NCBI RefSeq assembly: GCF_003030345.1
Contig: NZ_CP028158.1
Coordinates: 2,294,001-2,358,000 of the forward strand
Reading direction: 5' to 3'
DNA length: 64,000 bases
DNA from: Plantactinospora sp. BC1
GTDB lineage: Bacteria; Actinomycetota; Actinomycetes; Mycobacteriales; Micromonosporaceae
Shown here: positions 32,983 to 43,310 of the stretch, piece by piece
Numbering within the stretch: the first letter of the stretch is position 1
Layout of the letters: each line of letters begins with the position of its first letter
Made by a program: the position numbers and the translations under genes
Notes under the pieces: generated by a model
Databases searched by the model: none
What the model was told of the DNA's origin: nothing
The model's input: only the letters and a program-made list of their open reading frames with translations

Positions 32983-33855
32983 TCAGCTTTCCGCGTGGGC
33001 CTCGGCCGGCACGTTGTCGGTCGGGTCGTAGACCCAGATCGGCCGCCAGTCGGCCAGCTCGTGATAGCGGCGCAGCTCGGCGAGGCCGCTGAGCCACCCG
33101 GTCCAGGCCGCGTACGGCGGCTGGTCGAAGCCGCTCTGCACGAAGGAGAGCTTGGTCTTTCCTCCGCTGCCCTCCAGCTCCCAGCTCACCACCCCGGCCG
33201 GGCCCCAGTCGACGGTCATCGCCCGGCCGGGGGTCAGGTCGAGCACCTTGGCCGGGTTGGGGTTGTTGTCGAAGCCGCCCATCGCGTAGCGGCCACCGAC
33301 GAAGGGCTCGATCCCGATCGGGTAGCCGAACCACTCGCTGGCCTTGGCCGAGTCGGTCAGCGACTCGTAGACCGCCTCGGGGGAGGCGTCGATGACGATC
33401 TCCTCGCGGAGCGTCGCCGAGGTGAAGTCGGTCCTCGGGGTGAGCGGCCGCCCCTCGACGTGGTCGACGAGGTTGGCGATCGCCAGTGACCAGTACGTCT
33501 GGAGCACGCCCCGGATGCTCGCGCCGGTCATCACGTCCTGGAAGCTCCAGTGCGTCTGGGAGAGCGAGATGATCGTGGAGTCCGGGCTCTCCTCGGTCAG
33601 GGTGATCTCGGTGCTGGTCTCCTCGCCGTCCAGCAGCCAGTCGAACCGGAGACTCTGCTCGCCGACGTGGCGCAGCCGCTGGTGTGGCGCGTCGCCCTCG
33701 GGCACGTCCCGGCCCCAGAACTCGTACCGGTGCGGCAGCTCGACCTCGGCGTGCTCGGCGAGCCAGACGCGCAGCTCGGCGGCGTCGGTCAGCGCCTGCC
33801 AGACGGTCTTCACCGGGGCGGCGGCGCGGGCGCGGAGGTTCAGCGGTGCGGTCAT
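32983..33855 (-). CDS. SRPBCC (AHSA1-like) protein with two domains
   Basis: 290 aa holding two START/AHSA1 helix-grip domains. The first (about 1-145) begins 'LRARAAAPVKTVWQALTDAAELRVWLAEHAEVEL', the second (about 148-265) begins 'EEIVIDASPEAVYESLTDSAKASEWFG'. Each has the family's 'P-x-x-V-W/Y-x-x-L-T' start and central cavity strands. AHSA1-like proteins in operons with an ArsR regulator bind small hydrophobic ligands, role unknown. The ATG overlaps the stop of the upstream ArsR gene (ATGA), so the pair is coupled. Confidence 0.88.
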   Translation of the reverse strand: MTAPLNLRARAAAPVKTVWQALTDAAELRVWLAEHAEVELPHRYEFWGRDVPEGDAPHQRLRHVGEQSLRFDWLLDGEETSTEITLTEESPDSTIISLSQTHWSFQDVMTGASIRGVLQTYWSLAIANLVDHVEGRPLTPRTDFTSATLREEIVIDASPEAVYESLTDSAKASEWFGYPIGIEPFVGGRYAMGGFDNNPNPAKVLDLTPGRAMTVDWGPAGVVSWELEGSGGKTKLSFVQSGFDQPPYAAWTGWLSGLAELRRYHELADWRPIWVYDPTDNVPAEAHAES

Positions 33856-34406
33856 GTGGTGCCTCCATGTGGGTAGCAGGCGACGGCGAGCTTGAAGGCG
33901 TCGCCCTCGGCTCCGCCGTAGCGGGTGAACAGCTCTTGCAGTGCGGTCTGTAGGTCGGTGAGGAACTGTTGGCGTTGTTCCGCCGGCACCCGGATCTCGC
34001 CGGAGACGCCGATCGACGGCAGCTCCGGGGCGGTCCGGTCGAGGGCGGCGATGTCGGCCTGGACCTCCTCCATCAGGTTGAGCAGGTAGCCGAGGCTCAT
34101 CTCGTCCTGCGCCTTGCGCAGTCCGAGCCGGCCGACCAGCCGGGGGGAGAGCCAGTAGGAGCGGGCGCTCGCCTGGTAGATCCCCTCGGAGATGCCCCGC
34201 ACCTTGCGCTCGGAGACCTGGTCGACGAGGCCGGCCTCGACCAGGCGCTTGACGTGGTAGTAGACCCGCTGCGGGGTCTGGCCGAGTTGGTTCGCCACCT
34301 CGGTGCAGGTGCGCGGCTCGGCCAGTTGCCGCAGCACCTCGATGCGCTGCGGCTTGAGCAGGGTCTCGGCCTGCTCGATCTGCTCCAGGTACATCACGTC
34401 TCTCAT
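33852..34406 (-). CDS. ArsR-family transcriptional regulator
   Basis: 184 aa. The winged helix spans residues ~5-85: 'ETLLKPQRIEVLRQLAEPRTCTEVANQLGQTPQRVYYHVKRLVEAGLVDQV' is a standard ArsR/HTH_20 reading head. The C-terminal half is helical, probably for dimerisation and ligand sensing; no Cys metal site is present. Co-transcribed with the AHSA1-like gene, the usual arrangement in actinomycetes. I choose ATG 34406: the promoter -10 box ends 11 nt upstream, so an ATG at 34418 would sit inside it. Probably autoregulated through the inverted repeat in its promoter. Confidence 0.88.
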   Translation of the reverse strand: MRDVMYLEQIEQAETLLKPQRIEVLRQLAEPRTCTEVANQLGQTPQRVYYHVKRLVEAGLVDQVSERKVRGISEGIYQASARSYWLSPRLVGRLGLRKAQDEMSLGYLLNLMEEVQADIAALDRTAPELPSIGVSGEIRVPAEQRQQFLTDLQTALQELFTRYGGAEGDAFKLAVACYPHGGTT

Positions 34407-34411
34407 GGCAA

Positions 34412-34445
34412 AAATCATCCTGTACGTAAAAACTGATTTTGTCAA
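34412..34445 (-). promoter_or_regulatory. Promoter and candidate operator of the ArsR gene
   Basis: TTGACA (34445-34440), 17-nt spacer, CAGGAT (34422-34417). An imperfect inverted repeat CAAAATCA/TGATTTTTG with TACGTA in the middle covers the spacer and the -10 box, where a repressor would block RNA polymerase. The segment is strikingly A/T-rich for this DNA. Confidence 0.55.
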
Positions 34446-34492
34446 TCGGGCACGCGAAAGCCGATCGGGGGTCCGATCGTGGCGGTGGAGGG

Positions 34493-34756
34493 TCAGCCCT
34501 CGGGGCGGTTGAGCAGGCCGACCGCGACGGTGTGCACCGCGACCAGGTCGGCCGGGTCGGCCAGCGCCGCCCGCCCGCCGGTGACCGCGTACCACTCGGC
34601 GGCGTCCTTGTACTGCACCCGCAGGACGGCGTCCTTCCCGTCCAGCTCGGTGCGGAGCGTCAACTCGCCGGTGATCACCCCGACCTCGTCGGTCATCACC
34701 CCACCGGGGCCGGCGGTGATGTCGGTGCTCTGCGCGGCGGTTCCCGTCTCGCCCAT
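34493..34756 (-). CDS. Small hypothetical protein coupled to the HNH gene
   Basis: 87 aa, not recognised. 'GVITGELTLRTELDGKDAVLRVQYKDAAEWYAVTGG' looks like a small beta domain, followed by the helix 'DPADLVAVHTVAVGLL'. Its ATG overlaps the stop of the HNH lipoprotein gene by one base (TGATG), so the two are translated together. The N-terminus is polar, without a signal peptide, so the product should be cytoplasmic. Similar small proteins with 'Y.D..EWY.VTG' are common as single-domain actinomycete unknowns. Function not inferred. Confidence 0.65.
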   Translation of the reverse strand: MGETGTAAQSTDITAGPGGVMTDEVGVITGELTLRTELDGKDAVLRVQYKDAAEWYAVTGGRAALADPADLVAVHTVAVGLLNRPEG

Positions 34757-35400
34757 CAGCAGCTCCCCAGCATGTCGTCGAGCGCGGCCTTCTCGCCGGA
34801 GGTCACCGAGAGTCGCCAGTAGTGCTTGACCGCGATCCAGTCCTCCGCGTACTGGCACCAGTCGTCCCGGTTCGACGGCTTCCACTGGGACGGGTCCTGG
34901 TCACCCTTCGCCCGGTTGGAGCTCGCCGAGACCGCCACCAACTGCGGCCGGTCCAGGTCGTTGGCGAAGTCGCCCCGCTTGTCGTCGTCCCACTCGTCGG
35001 CACCCGACCGCCAGGCGTTGGCCAGCGGCACCATGTGGTCGATGTCCACGTCCGAGGGGTCGGCGAGGGTTCGCTTGTCGTACCGGCTCGACCAGCGCCC
35101 ACCGACCACGTTGCACCCGGAGAGCTTGATGCCGGTGCCGTCCCGCTGGAGCACGGTGTCCCGGACGTCGCAGTTCTTGCCCGCGTTGCGCCAGTGCGGG
35201 AAACGCTCCCGGCTGTAGCCCCGCATCGACCCCGCGCTCGCCACGGTGAGCTGGTCGAGCTGGGCCTGGGTGTCGGCCGGCCCGGACGGCTCCGGTGCCG
35301 GGCTCTCGACCGGGGCGCAGGCGGCGGCGGCCGCGAGCAGGCCGACGAGCACGGCCGCTGTTCCCGACCGTGCTAGTGATCTGGTACGGATGAACGGCAC
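34756..35400 (-). CDS. Lipoprotein with HNH/DUF1524 nuclease domain
   Basis: About 214 aa. A signal with lipobox-like 'LLAAAAAC' predicts an exported, membrane-anchored protein. The C-terminal domain is of the DUF1524/HNH type: 'CDVRDTVLQRD', 'DVDIDHMVPLANAWRSGADEW' (the D-H-x-x-P catalytic core), 'NDLDRPQLVAVSASSNRAKGDQDP' and 'WCQYAEDWIAVKHYW'. Family members of this size are secreted nucleases common in actinomycetes, probably used for nutrient DNA or competition. The start is uncertain: GTG 35400 is preferred because it begins a normal signal peptide, but the frame is open 23 codons further. Confidence 0.88.
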   Translation of the reverse strand: MPFIRTRSLARSGTAAVLVGLLAAAAACAPVESPAPEPSGPADTQAQLDQLTVASAGSMRGYSRERFPHWRNAGKNCDVRDTVLQRDGTGIKLSGCNVVGGRWSSRYDKRTLADPSDVDIDHMVPLANAWRSGADEWDDDKRGDFANDLDRPQLVAVSASSNRAKGDQDPSQWKPSNRDDWCQYAEDWIAVKHYWRLSVTSGEKAALDDMLGSC

Positions 35401-35499
35401 GCTTTCAGCTCGCGAGGTGTGTAGACCGGCGCCGGGGCAGCCGACGCAGGTTCCGGCGTTTCGCGGCATCTTACGACACAGGCAGGGCAGATTGACACC

Positions 35500-37014
35500 G
35501 TGAGTGACTCGTCAGCCCCATTGCGGATGTCCAGTACGGCCGGCCGGGGCACCCTGCTCGCCGCCGTCGTCGCCTCCGGCATGGTCTTCCTGGACGCCAC
35601 CGTGGTCAACGTGGCCCTGCCACACCTCGGCGCCGAACTGCACGCCAGCACCGCCGGCCTACAGTGGACGCTCAACGGCTACCTGCTGACCCTGGCCGCC
35701 TTCGTGCTGCTCGGCGGGGCGCTCGGCGACCGGGTCGGGCGACGGAGGGTCTTCCTCGCCGGAGTGCTCGCCTTCACCGCCGCCTCCGTACTCTGCGGCG
35801 CGGCGCAGAGCGTCGAGTGGCTGGTCGTGGCCCGCCTCCTCCAGGGACTCGGCGGTGCGCTGCTGACCCCCGGCTCGCTCGCCCTGCTCCAGTCCAGCTT
35901 CCACCCGGACGAGCGGGGCCGGGTGATCGGCGCATGGTCCGGCCTGGCCGGCGTGTCGACCGCGCTCGGCCCGTTCCTCGGCGGCTGGCTGATCGACACG
36001 CTCTCCTGGCGGGCGATCTTCTTCCTCAACCTCCCGCTCGCGGTGATCGTGATCCTCGCCGCGCTGCGCTGGACCCCGGAGAGCCGGGCCGAGGGCGCCC
36101 CGGCGGCCCGGTTCGACGTGACCGGCTCGCTGCTCGGCGCGCTCGGCCTGGCCGGCGTCACGTACGCGCTGATCGAGGCGCAGCAGCTCGGCCCCGGTTC
36201 CGGGCAGGTGGTCGGCGCCGCCGTACTCGGAGTCGCCGCAGCCGTCGGGTTCGTGCTGCTCGAACGGCACCGGGGCGAGCGGGCGATGCTCCCGCCGACC
36301 CTCTTCGCCAGCCGGCTCTTCGGGGTGCTCAACGTCTACACCGTGCTGGTCTACGCCGCGCTGACCGGGCTCACCTTCTTCTTCTCCGTCTATCTCCAGA
36401 ACGTCGTCGGCTACTCCGCCCTGGAAACCGGCCTGGCGACCCTGCCGATGACCGTACTGCTGCTGGTCGGCTCGGCCCGCTCCGGCGCGCTCGCCTCCCG
36501 GATCGGCCCACGGCCACAGCTCACCGTCGGCCCGCTGGTCGCCGCCGCCGGGCTCTTCCTGCTGCACGGGGTGAGCCGGGGCGAGGCGTACTGGACCGGC
36601 ATCCTGCCCGGGATCACCCTCTTCGGGCTCGGCATGACCCTGGTGGTGGCCCCGCTGACCGCCTCCGTGCTCGCCGCCGCCCCGGACCGGCTGGCCGGCG
36701 CGGCCAGCGGCTTCAACAACGCGGCGTCCCGGGTCGGCGGACTGGTCGCCGTCTCCGCACTGCCGCTGGTGGTCGGCCTCTCCGGCGGCGGATACGCCCG
36801 CTCCGGCCAGCTCACCCCGGCGTACCGGCAGGCGGTGCTCTGGTCCGCCGGGCTGATGGTGCTCGGCGCGCTGCTCGCCGCCGTGGCGGTGCGCCGGCCG
36901 GAGCGGGAGCCGAAGAAGTCCCGCCCCTGCCCGTCCCTGCCGCCGCCCCCGACCCACCAGCACGAACCGGACCGGAATGCGGACCGGTCGGCGGCGGGAC
37001 GGCGTCGCTCGTAG
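35500..37014 (+). CDS. MFS transporter, DHA2 (EmrB/QacA) family
   Basis: 504 aa with 14 predicted membrane helices. 'MVFLDATVVNVALPHLGAEL' (motif D1) in helix 1, 'GALGDRVGRRRVFL' (motif A) in loop 2-3, 'RLLQGLGGALLTPGSLALL' (motif B with the conserved Arg) and 'GAWSGLAGVSTALGPFLGGWL' (motif C, antiporter signature) are all intact. These proteins exchange protons for drugs or metabolites. No regulator or biosynthetic gene adjoins it. The basic Pro-rich tail after helix 14 is not conserved. GTG 35500 is the likely start, divergent from the HNH gene. Confidence 0.93.
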   Translation: MSDSSAPLRMSSTAGRGTLLAAVVASGMVFLDATVVNVALPHLGAELHASTAGLQWTLNGYLLTLAAFVLLGGALGDRVGRRRVFLAGVLAFTAASVLCGAAQSVEWLVVARLLQGLGGALLTPGSLALLQSSFHPDERGRVIGAWSGLAGVSTALGPFLGGWLIDTLSWRAIFFLNLPLAVIVILAALRWTPESRAEGAPAARFDVTGSLLGALGLAGVTYALIEAQQLGPGSGQVVGAAVLGVAAAVGFVLLERHRGERAMLPPTLFASRLFGVLNVYTVLVYAALTGLTFFFSVYLQNVVGYSALETGLATLPMTVLLLVGSARSGALASRIGPRPQLTVGPLVAAAGLFLLHGVSRGEAYWTGILPGITLFGLGMTLVVAPLTASVLAAAPDRLAGAASGFNNAASRVGGLVAVSALPLVVGLSGGGYARSGQLTPAYRQAVLWSAGLMVLGALLAAVAVRRPEREPKKSRPCPSLPPPPTHQHEPDRNADRSAAGRRRS

Positions 37015-37072
37015 CGGTGCCGACAGGCGTGCCCCCCGGATCGGGCGGGCACGTCGGCGGCGGCGTGCCGGA

Positions 37073-37112
37073 TCGTGCGGGCCGGCCGGGATCACCGGTC
37101 CGGCCCGCACGA
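37073..37112. terminator. Hairpin terminator between MFS and leuA genes
   Basis: TCGTGCGGGCCGG (37073-37085) pairs perfectly with CCGGCCCGCACGA (37100-37112), with an extra CCGG/CCGG stem inside the loop. It lies between the two convergent stops. Confidence 0.75.
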
Positions 37113-37162
37113 CGCGGCTGTTCAGGGCAGGGCGTGACCCCTGGCTCGGTGGGTCGGGTGGC

Positions 37163-38935
<1,773 letters not shown>

Positions 38936-39070
38936 TCATGTGGCGTGAGCGCCGAGTGTCAGATCGAGATGTCAGATCTTCGAGCCGGATCCGGGTGTCG
39001 GACCGGCGCGTCGGATCTTGGAAAGAGGCTGGCCGCAACGGGGTCCGGCCGGAATGCAGGACGGCGCGCT

Positions 39071-39139
39071 TCAACTCCGCGACGAGGTGCCGGCCTGGGA
39101 AGCCTCGTCGCGGCAGCGAAGGAGCAGGGCCTGCCACAT
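39071..39139 (-). CDS. Probable leucine leader peptide of leuA
   Basis: A 22-codon frame beginning M-W-Q-A-L-L-L-R, with three consecutive leucine codons (CTG CTC CTT, 39127-39119), ending TGA at 39071. AAGGTGA sits seven bases before the ATG, a strong ribosome binding site for an otherwise meaningless peptide. Directly after the leucine codons an 11-bp hairpin (39077-39113) overlaps the rest of the frame, so the position of a stalled ribosome would decide its folding. This is the arrangement of amino-acid attenuators; leuA leaders of this kind have been predicted in other actinobacteria. It lies 154 nt upstream of leuA. Confidence 0.65.
   Translation of the reverse strand: MWQALLLRCRDEASQAGTSSRS
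39077..39113 (-). promoter_or_regulatory. Hairpin in the leuA leader
   Basis: CCGCGACGAGG (39113-39103 on the minus strand) pairs perfectly with CCTCGTCGCGG (39087-39077), loop 15 nt. It begins six bases after the third leucine codon of the leader peptide. No U-run follows it, so if it regulates, it would act through alternative pairing with downstream leader sequence or through Rho or translation. Confidence 0.6.
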
Positions 39140-39231
39140 GACAAAGTCACCTTAAGCGCTCGACGAGCGATCGGGTAAGCGTAGTCCGCAATTTGAGAAA
39201 GGCCCAGGTGGTGAGGGGTGCGCCGGGCGGG

Positions 39232-39777
39232 TCAGCGCAGCATCAGCTCGGCCAGCGGGCGGCGCTGGCGCAGGCCGATCTCCCGGGCCCGCAGGTCCTC
39301 GGGGAGGGAGTACGGGTCACCGAGCCGGCCGACCGCGACCACCACGTGCGGGCGTACCTCGGCGGAGAGTTCCAGGTCGACCCGGAGCCCGGCGGCGTCG
39401 AAGCCGGAGATCTGCCGTACGTAGAGGCGCAGCGCGGTGGCCTGGACCGTGAGATGTGCCACCGCCTGACCGAGGTCGTACGCGGCGTGCGGGAGCGGCC
39501 CGCCGGTCGGCCCGGTGGTGGCGTGCGCGCCGAGCAGCAGCGCGGAGGCCCGTCCCGCCCAGCGCTGGTTGCCGACGGAGAGGTTGGTCAGGATCCGCTT
39601 GAACGCCTCGTCGTCGCGGCGGCCCACCAGGAAGCGCCAGGGCTGGGTGTTGTCGGCGGACGGGGCCCAGCGGGCCGCCTCCAGCAGGGACGCGACCTCG
39701 GCGTCGGTGAGGTCGGCGACCGGATCGAAGGCGTGCGGGCTCCACCGGGTCGCCAGTAACGGGGAGAGCTGGGCCAT
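39232..39777 (-). CDS. Nitroreductase-family protein
   Basis: 181 aa, FMN-dependent nitroreductase fold. 'LLATRWSPHAFDPVADLTDAEVASLLEAARWAPSADNTQPWRFLV' is the classical N-terminus (R-S-x-R/H-x-F...A-P-S-x-x-N-x-Q-P-W), the Arg/Ser/Asn residues binding FMN phosphate and ring. 'AAYDLGQAVAHLTVQATALRLYV' is the dimer helix. It reduces nitro or quinone compounds with NAD(P)H; the physiological substrate is unknown. The start at ATG 39777 begins the homology; an upstream start would add 16 residues without similarity. Confidence 0.88.
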   Translation of the reverse strand: MAQLSPLLATRWSPHAFDPVADLTDAEVASLLEAARWAPSADNTQPWRFLVGRRDDEAFKRILTNLSVGNQRWAGRASALLLGAHATTGPTGGPLPHAAYDLGQAVAHLTVQATALRLYVRQISGFDAAGLRVDLELSAEVRPHVVVAVGRLGDPYSLPEDLRAREIGLRQRRPLAELMLR

Positions 39778-39862
39778 GGTGCCGAGTGTGCCGTATCGGG
39801 CGCTCTGTCCCCACACCGGGGTCACCTGACGTGACCAAGCGCACCCATAACGTGAGTGAAGA

Positions 39863-40723
39863 TCATCCGCCGTCGCCCGGCGATGTTGCCGTCCCGCCGT
39901 TCTCTCCGGTCCCGCCGCCCTGCTCTTCCGGGCTCCCGTCCTCCCCGGTCCCGCCGCTGTCGGTTCCGCCGTTGTCGGCCGGGTCGCCGGGTGGCGGTCC
40001 GGCGACCGGCAGCGGCTCCCGGTCGACCAGCGGGCCGGGCAACGCGACGGTGGCCGGGGCGGCGGTCGGCGTACCGGCCAGGGTCAGGGTGCCGGCGGGC
40101 AGCCGGGCCGCCGTCAGGGTGCCGTCGGGGGCGTAGCAGTAGATGCCGGGATCCAGCGGCGGGCTGACCGACGCCGAGGTCGACTCGACCGCGAAACACC
40201 TGCCCTTGGCGCCCGGCAGCGCGGCGACGGAGACCGAGAGCGGGGCCTGCCGGTCGGTGAAGACCTCCGGCCAGTCGGTGAACGGGTGCCGCAGCCGGGG
40301 ATCGATGGCCGGGTCGAGCGGCTGGTCCGGCCCGGCCACCCGTACACATCCCGAGTCCGGCTGCCCGGCCGAGGGGAGCGCGCACTGGAAGAGGCCGGAG
40401 CCGTTCTGCGCGAGCGAGACGTCGGCGCTGCCGCCGAGCGCACCACCCGGGACGTCCACCCGCCAGGAGCCGTCCGCCGCCCGCACCACCGAGAGCGACC
40501 GGTCCGGCTGACCGGGTGCGGTGAGCGTGTAGACGGCGGTCAGGTGGCGGTCCTGCGCGGCGGCGGCGAGCGCCGCGAGTTCGTCCCGCGCCTCGGCCGG
40601 CTGGCTCGCCACCGGGGCGGGGGTGGTCGCGGCCGGCGCCGGGTCCGCCGTGCCGCAGCCGGCGAGCAACACCGACCCGGCCAGCAGGAGCGTGCCGAAC
40701 AGGGGGGCTACGCCGGAATGCAC
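39863..40723 (-). CDS. Lipoprotein of unknown function
   Basis: 286 aa. Lipobox 'LLAGC' (Cys at about residue 23) after a clear signal peptide, then a Pro/Ala linker. The folded domain (about 45-235) starts '[54 protein letters not shown]' and contains two Cys pairs ('[15 protein letters not shown]', 'GRCFAVES...IYCYAPDG'). This resembles the LolA/LppX-like lipoprotein pattern of actinomycetes ('tatyrv...g....rv.rap..wRvDv.g') but is not close enough to name. The last ~45 residues are a disordered Gly/Glu/Asp-rich tail. It ends close to the nitroreductase gene. Confidence 0.7.
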   Translation of the reverse strand: MHSGVAPLFGTLLLAGSVLLAGCGTADPAPAATTPAPVASQPAEARDELAALAAAAQDRHLTAVYTLTAPGQPDRSLSVVRAADGSWRVDVPGGALGGSADVSLAQNGSGLFQCALPSAGQPDSGCVRVAGPDQPLDPAIDPRLRHPFTDWPEVFTDRQAPLSVSVAALPGAKGRCFAVESTSASVSPPLDPGIYCYAPDGTLTAARLPAGTLTLAGTPTAAPATVALPGPLVDREPLPVAGPPPGDPADNGGTDSGGTGEDGSPEEQGGGTGENGGTATSPGDGG

Positions 40724-40937
40724 CTCGCCATTCTCGGGGTATACCCCGGGAACGGGCGGTCAGTCCAGCTACCCTCGCGTGTCGCGGCGGGTCGGATGGT
40801 GGGAACGCCTGGTCGGGGCGACGACGCGGGCCGGTACCCTGAGTTGGTCTCACACGGCGCCGCCGGTCTCGACCCGGCGGCGTCGGCACGCTCAGGGCCG
40901 TGCGCCTCGCCCGGCCCAGGGGAAGGAGAGCACCGTC

Positions 40938-42203
40938 GTGGCACTGGTCGTGCAGAAGTACGGCGGATCGTCGGTCGCCGACGCCGAGCGGATCAAGCGG
41001 GTGGCCGAGCGGATAGTCGCCGCCCGCAAGGCCGGCGACGACGTGGTGGTCGTGGTCAGCGCGATGGGTGACACCACCGACGAGCTGCTCGACCTGGCCA
41101 ACCAGGTCAGCCCGTTGCCGCCCGGCCGCGAACTCGACATGCTGCTCACCGCCGGTGAACGCATCTCGATGGCGCTGGTGGCGATGGCGATCCACAACCT
41201 CGGCTACGAGGCGCGCTCCTACACCGGGTCGCAGGCGGGTGTGCTGACCACCTCGGTGCACGGCCGGGCCCGGATCATCGACGTCACGCCCGGCCGGCTG
41301 CGGGCGGCCCTCAACGAGGGTGCGGTGGTGATCGTCGCCGGTTTCCAGGGCGTCTCCCAGGACACCAAGGACATCACCACGCTGGGCCGGGGCGGCTCGG
41401 ACACCACCGCGGTGGCCCTGGCGGCGGCCCTCGGCGCGGACGTCTGCGAGATCTACACGGACGTCGACGGGGTCTTCACCGCCGACCCGCGGATCGTGCC
41501 GAACGCCCGGCACATCAGGACCATCACCTACGAGGAGATGCTCGAACTGGCCGCCTGCGGCGCGAAGGTGCTGCACCTGCGGAGCGTGGAGTACGCCCGA
41601 AGGGCCGGGTTGCCGATCCGGGTACGTTCGTCATACTCGACCAACACCGGCACGATGGTGACCGGATCGACGGAGGACCTGCCCGTGGAGCAAGCACTTA
41701 TCACCGGGGTCGCCCACGACCGGAGCGAGGCGAAGATCACGGCGGTCGGCGTACCGGACGAGCCGGGCGCGGCGGCCCGGATCTTCGAGACCGTCGCGGC
41801 GGCCGAGATCAACCTCGACATGATCGTGCAGAACGTCTCGACCGAGGGCACCGGCCGGACCGACATCTCCTTCACCCTGCCCAAGACCGACGGCCCGACC
41901 GCGATGGCGGCGCTGAGCAAGGTGCAGGAGCAGGTCAAGTTCAAGGGCCTGCTCTACGACGACCACGTCGGCAAGGTGTCCCTGATCGGCGCCGGCATGC
42001 GCTCGCACCCGGGCGTGGCGGCCAGCTTCTTCGCCGCGCTGGCCGAGGCCGGGGTGAACATCGAGATGATCTCCACGTCGGAGATCCGGGTCTCGGTGGT
42101 CTGCCGGGACACCGACCTCGACGCCGCGGTGCGGGCCGTGCACGAGGCGTTCGACCTGGGCGGCAGCGAGGAAGCGGTGGTGTACGCCGGGACCGGGAGG
42201 TAG
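40938..42203 (+). CDS. lysC: Aspartate kinase (alpha subunit)
   Basis: 421 aa. It phosphorylates aspartate, opening the pathway to lysine, threonine, methionine and diaminopimelate for the wall. The kinase domain (1-245) has '[19 protein letters not shown]' (ATP/substrate), '[16 protein letters not shown]', '[15 protein letters not shown]' and '[16 protein letters not shown]'. Two ACT domains follow (about 265-340 and 345-415), which bind the feedback inhibitors threonine and lysine. Length and architecture match the LysC alpha subunit of Corynebacterium. GGAAGGAG precedes GTG 40938. An internal start gives the beta subunit. Coupled to asd, 6 bp downstream. Confidence 0.97.
   Translation: MALVVQKYGGSSVADAERIKRVAERIVAARKAGDDVVVVVSAMGDTTDELLDLANQVSPLPPGRELDMLLTAGERISMALVAMAIHNLGYEARSYTGSQAGVLTTSVHGRARIIDVTPGRLRAALNEGAVVIVAGFQGVSQDTKDITTLGRGGSDTTAVALAAALGADVCEIYTDVDGVFTADPRIVPNARHIRTITYEEMLELAACGAKVLHLRSVEYARRAGLPIRVRSSYSTNTGTMVTGSTEDLPVEQALITGVAHDRSEAKITAVGVPDEPGAAARIFETVAAAEINLDMIVQNVSTEGTGRTDISFTLPKTDGPTAMAALSKVQEQVKFKGLLYDDHVGKVSLIGAGMRSHPGVAASFFAALAEAGVNIEMISTSEIRVSVVCRDTDLDAAVRAVHEAFDLGGSEEAVVYAGTGR
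41685..42203 (+). CDS. lysC: Aspartate kinase beta subunit (internal in-frame start)
   Basis: GTG at 41685 is in frame with lysC and has GGAGG (41672-41676) eight bases upstream. The product would be 172 aa, just the two ACT regulatory domains, starting '[20 protein letters not shown]'. This is exactly the start point (codon 250) and length of the LysC beta subunit made from within lysC in Corynebacterium glutamicum, where alpha2beta2 enzyme is feedback-inhibited by lysine plus threonine. The same enzyme structure is inferred here. Confidence 0.75.
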   Translation: MEQALITGVAHDRSEAKITAVGVPDEPGAAARIFETVAAAEINLDMIVQNVSTEGTGRTDISFTLPKTDGPTAMAALSKVQEQVKFKGLLYDDHVGKVSLIGAGMRSHPGVAASFFAALAEAGVNIEMISTSEIRVSVVCRDTDLDAAVRAVHEAFDLGGSEEAVVYAGTGR

Positions 42204-42209
42204 CCCGCG

Positions 42210-43274
42210 ATGACGACCCTCCCCACGCTCGCGGTGGTAGGGGCGACCGGTGCGGTCGGCACGGTCATGTGCGACCTGCTCTCCTCCCGGAAGAACGTCT
42301 GGGGTGAGATCAGGCTGATCGCCTCGGCGCGCTCGGCCGGGCAGACGCGGATGTGCCGGGGCGAGGAGCTGACCGTACGGGAGCTGACCGCCGAGGCGTT
42401 CGACGGGGTGGACGTCGCCATGTTCGACGTGCCGGACGAGGTTTCCGCGCAGTGGGCGCCGGTCGCGGTCTCCCGGGGTGCGGTGGCGGTGGACAACTCC
42501 GCCGCGTTCCGGGGCGACCGGGACGTGCCGCTGGTGGTGCCGGAGATCAACCCCGAGCAGGTACGCAACCGTCCCAAGGGCATCATCGCGAACGCCAACT
42601 GCACCACCCTGACGATGATCATCGCGGTCGCGCCGCTGCACCGCGAGTACGGGCTGCGTGAGCTGGTGCTCTCGTCGTACCAGGCGGTCTCCGGGGCCGG
42701 GCAGGTCGGGGTGGACGTGCTGCACGACCAGCTCTCCAAGATCGCCGGTGATCGGGCGCTCGGCTCCCGACCGGGCAACGTGCGGCAGGCGGTCGGCGAC
42801 GACCTCGGCCCGTTTCCGGCCCCGGTGGCGCTCAACGTGGTGCCCTGGGCCGGATCACTGCGGGACGGCGGCTGGTCGTCGGAGGAGCTGAAGCTGCGCA
42901 ACGAGTCGCGCAAGATCCTCGGCCTGCCCGACCTGAAGGTCTCGGCCACCTGCGTACGGGTGCCGGTGGTCACCGGGCACTCGGTGGCCGTACACGCGGT
43001 CTTCGGCACCGAGGTGGACGCGGAGGGCGCCCGGGAGGCGCTGCGCAACGCCCCCGGGGTGATCCTGGTCGACGACCCGGCGGCGGGCGAGTTCCCGATG
43101 CCGATCGACGCGGTCGGCACCGACCCGTCCTGGGTGGGCCGGATCCGCCGTGCGGTGGACGACCCCCGCGCCCTCGACCTCTTCGTGACCGGCGACAACC
43201 TCCGCAAGGGCGCCGCCCTCAACACCGCCCAGATCGCCGAACTCCTCGCCGCGGAGTTCTCCGCCGCTCGGTGA
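42210..43274 (+). CDS. asd: Aspartate-semialdehyde dehydrogenase
   Basis: 354 aa. It reduces aspartyl phosphate to the semialdehyde with NADPH, the second step of the aspartate pathway. 'LAVVGATGAVGTVMCDLLSSR' is the NADP Rossmann start, 'VDNSAAFRGDRDVPLVVPEIN' the conserved loop, 'IIANANCTTLTM' carries the catalytic Cys, and 'VPVVTGHSVAVHAVF' the catalytic His. GGGAGG of the ribosome binding site lies within the end of lysC. Together with lysC it forms the ask-asd operon known from mycobacteria and streptomycetes. Confidence 0.97.
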   Translation: MTTLPTLAVVGATGAVGTVMCDLLSSRKNVWGEIRLIASARSAGQTRMCRGEELTVRELTAEAFDGVDVAMFDVPDEVSAQWAPVAVSRGAVAVDNSAAFRGDRDVPLVVPEINPEQVRNRPKGIIANANCTTLTMIIAVAPLHREYGLRELVLSSYQAVSGAGQVGVDVLHDQLSKIAGDRALGSRPGNVRQAVGDDLGPFPAPVALNVVPWAGSLRDGGWSSEELKLRNESRKILGLPDLKVSATCVRVPVVTGHSVAVHAVFGTEVDAEGAREALRNAPGVILVDDPAAGEFPMPIDAVGTDPSWVGRIRRAVDDPRALDLFVTGDNLRKGAALNTAQIAELLAAEFSAAR

Positions 43275-43310
43275 GCGCGGGGCCCACTTTCCGGGCGGCG
43301 GCGGTGGGGG

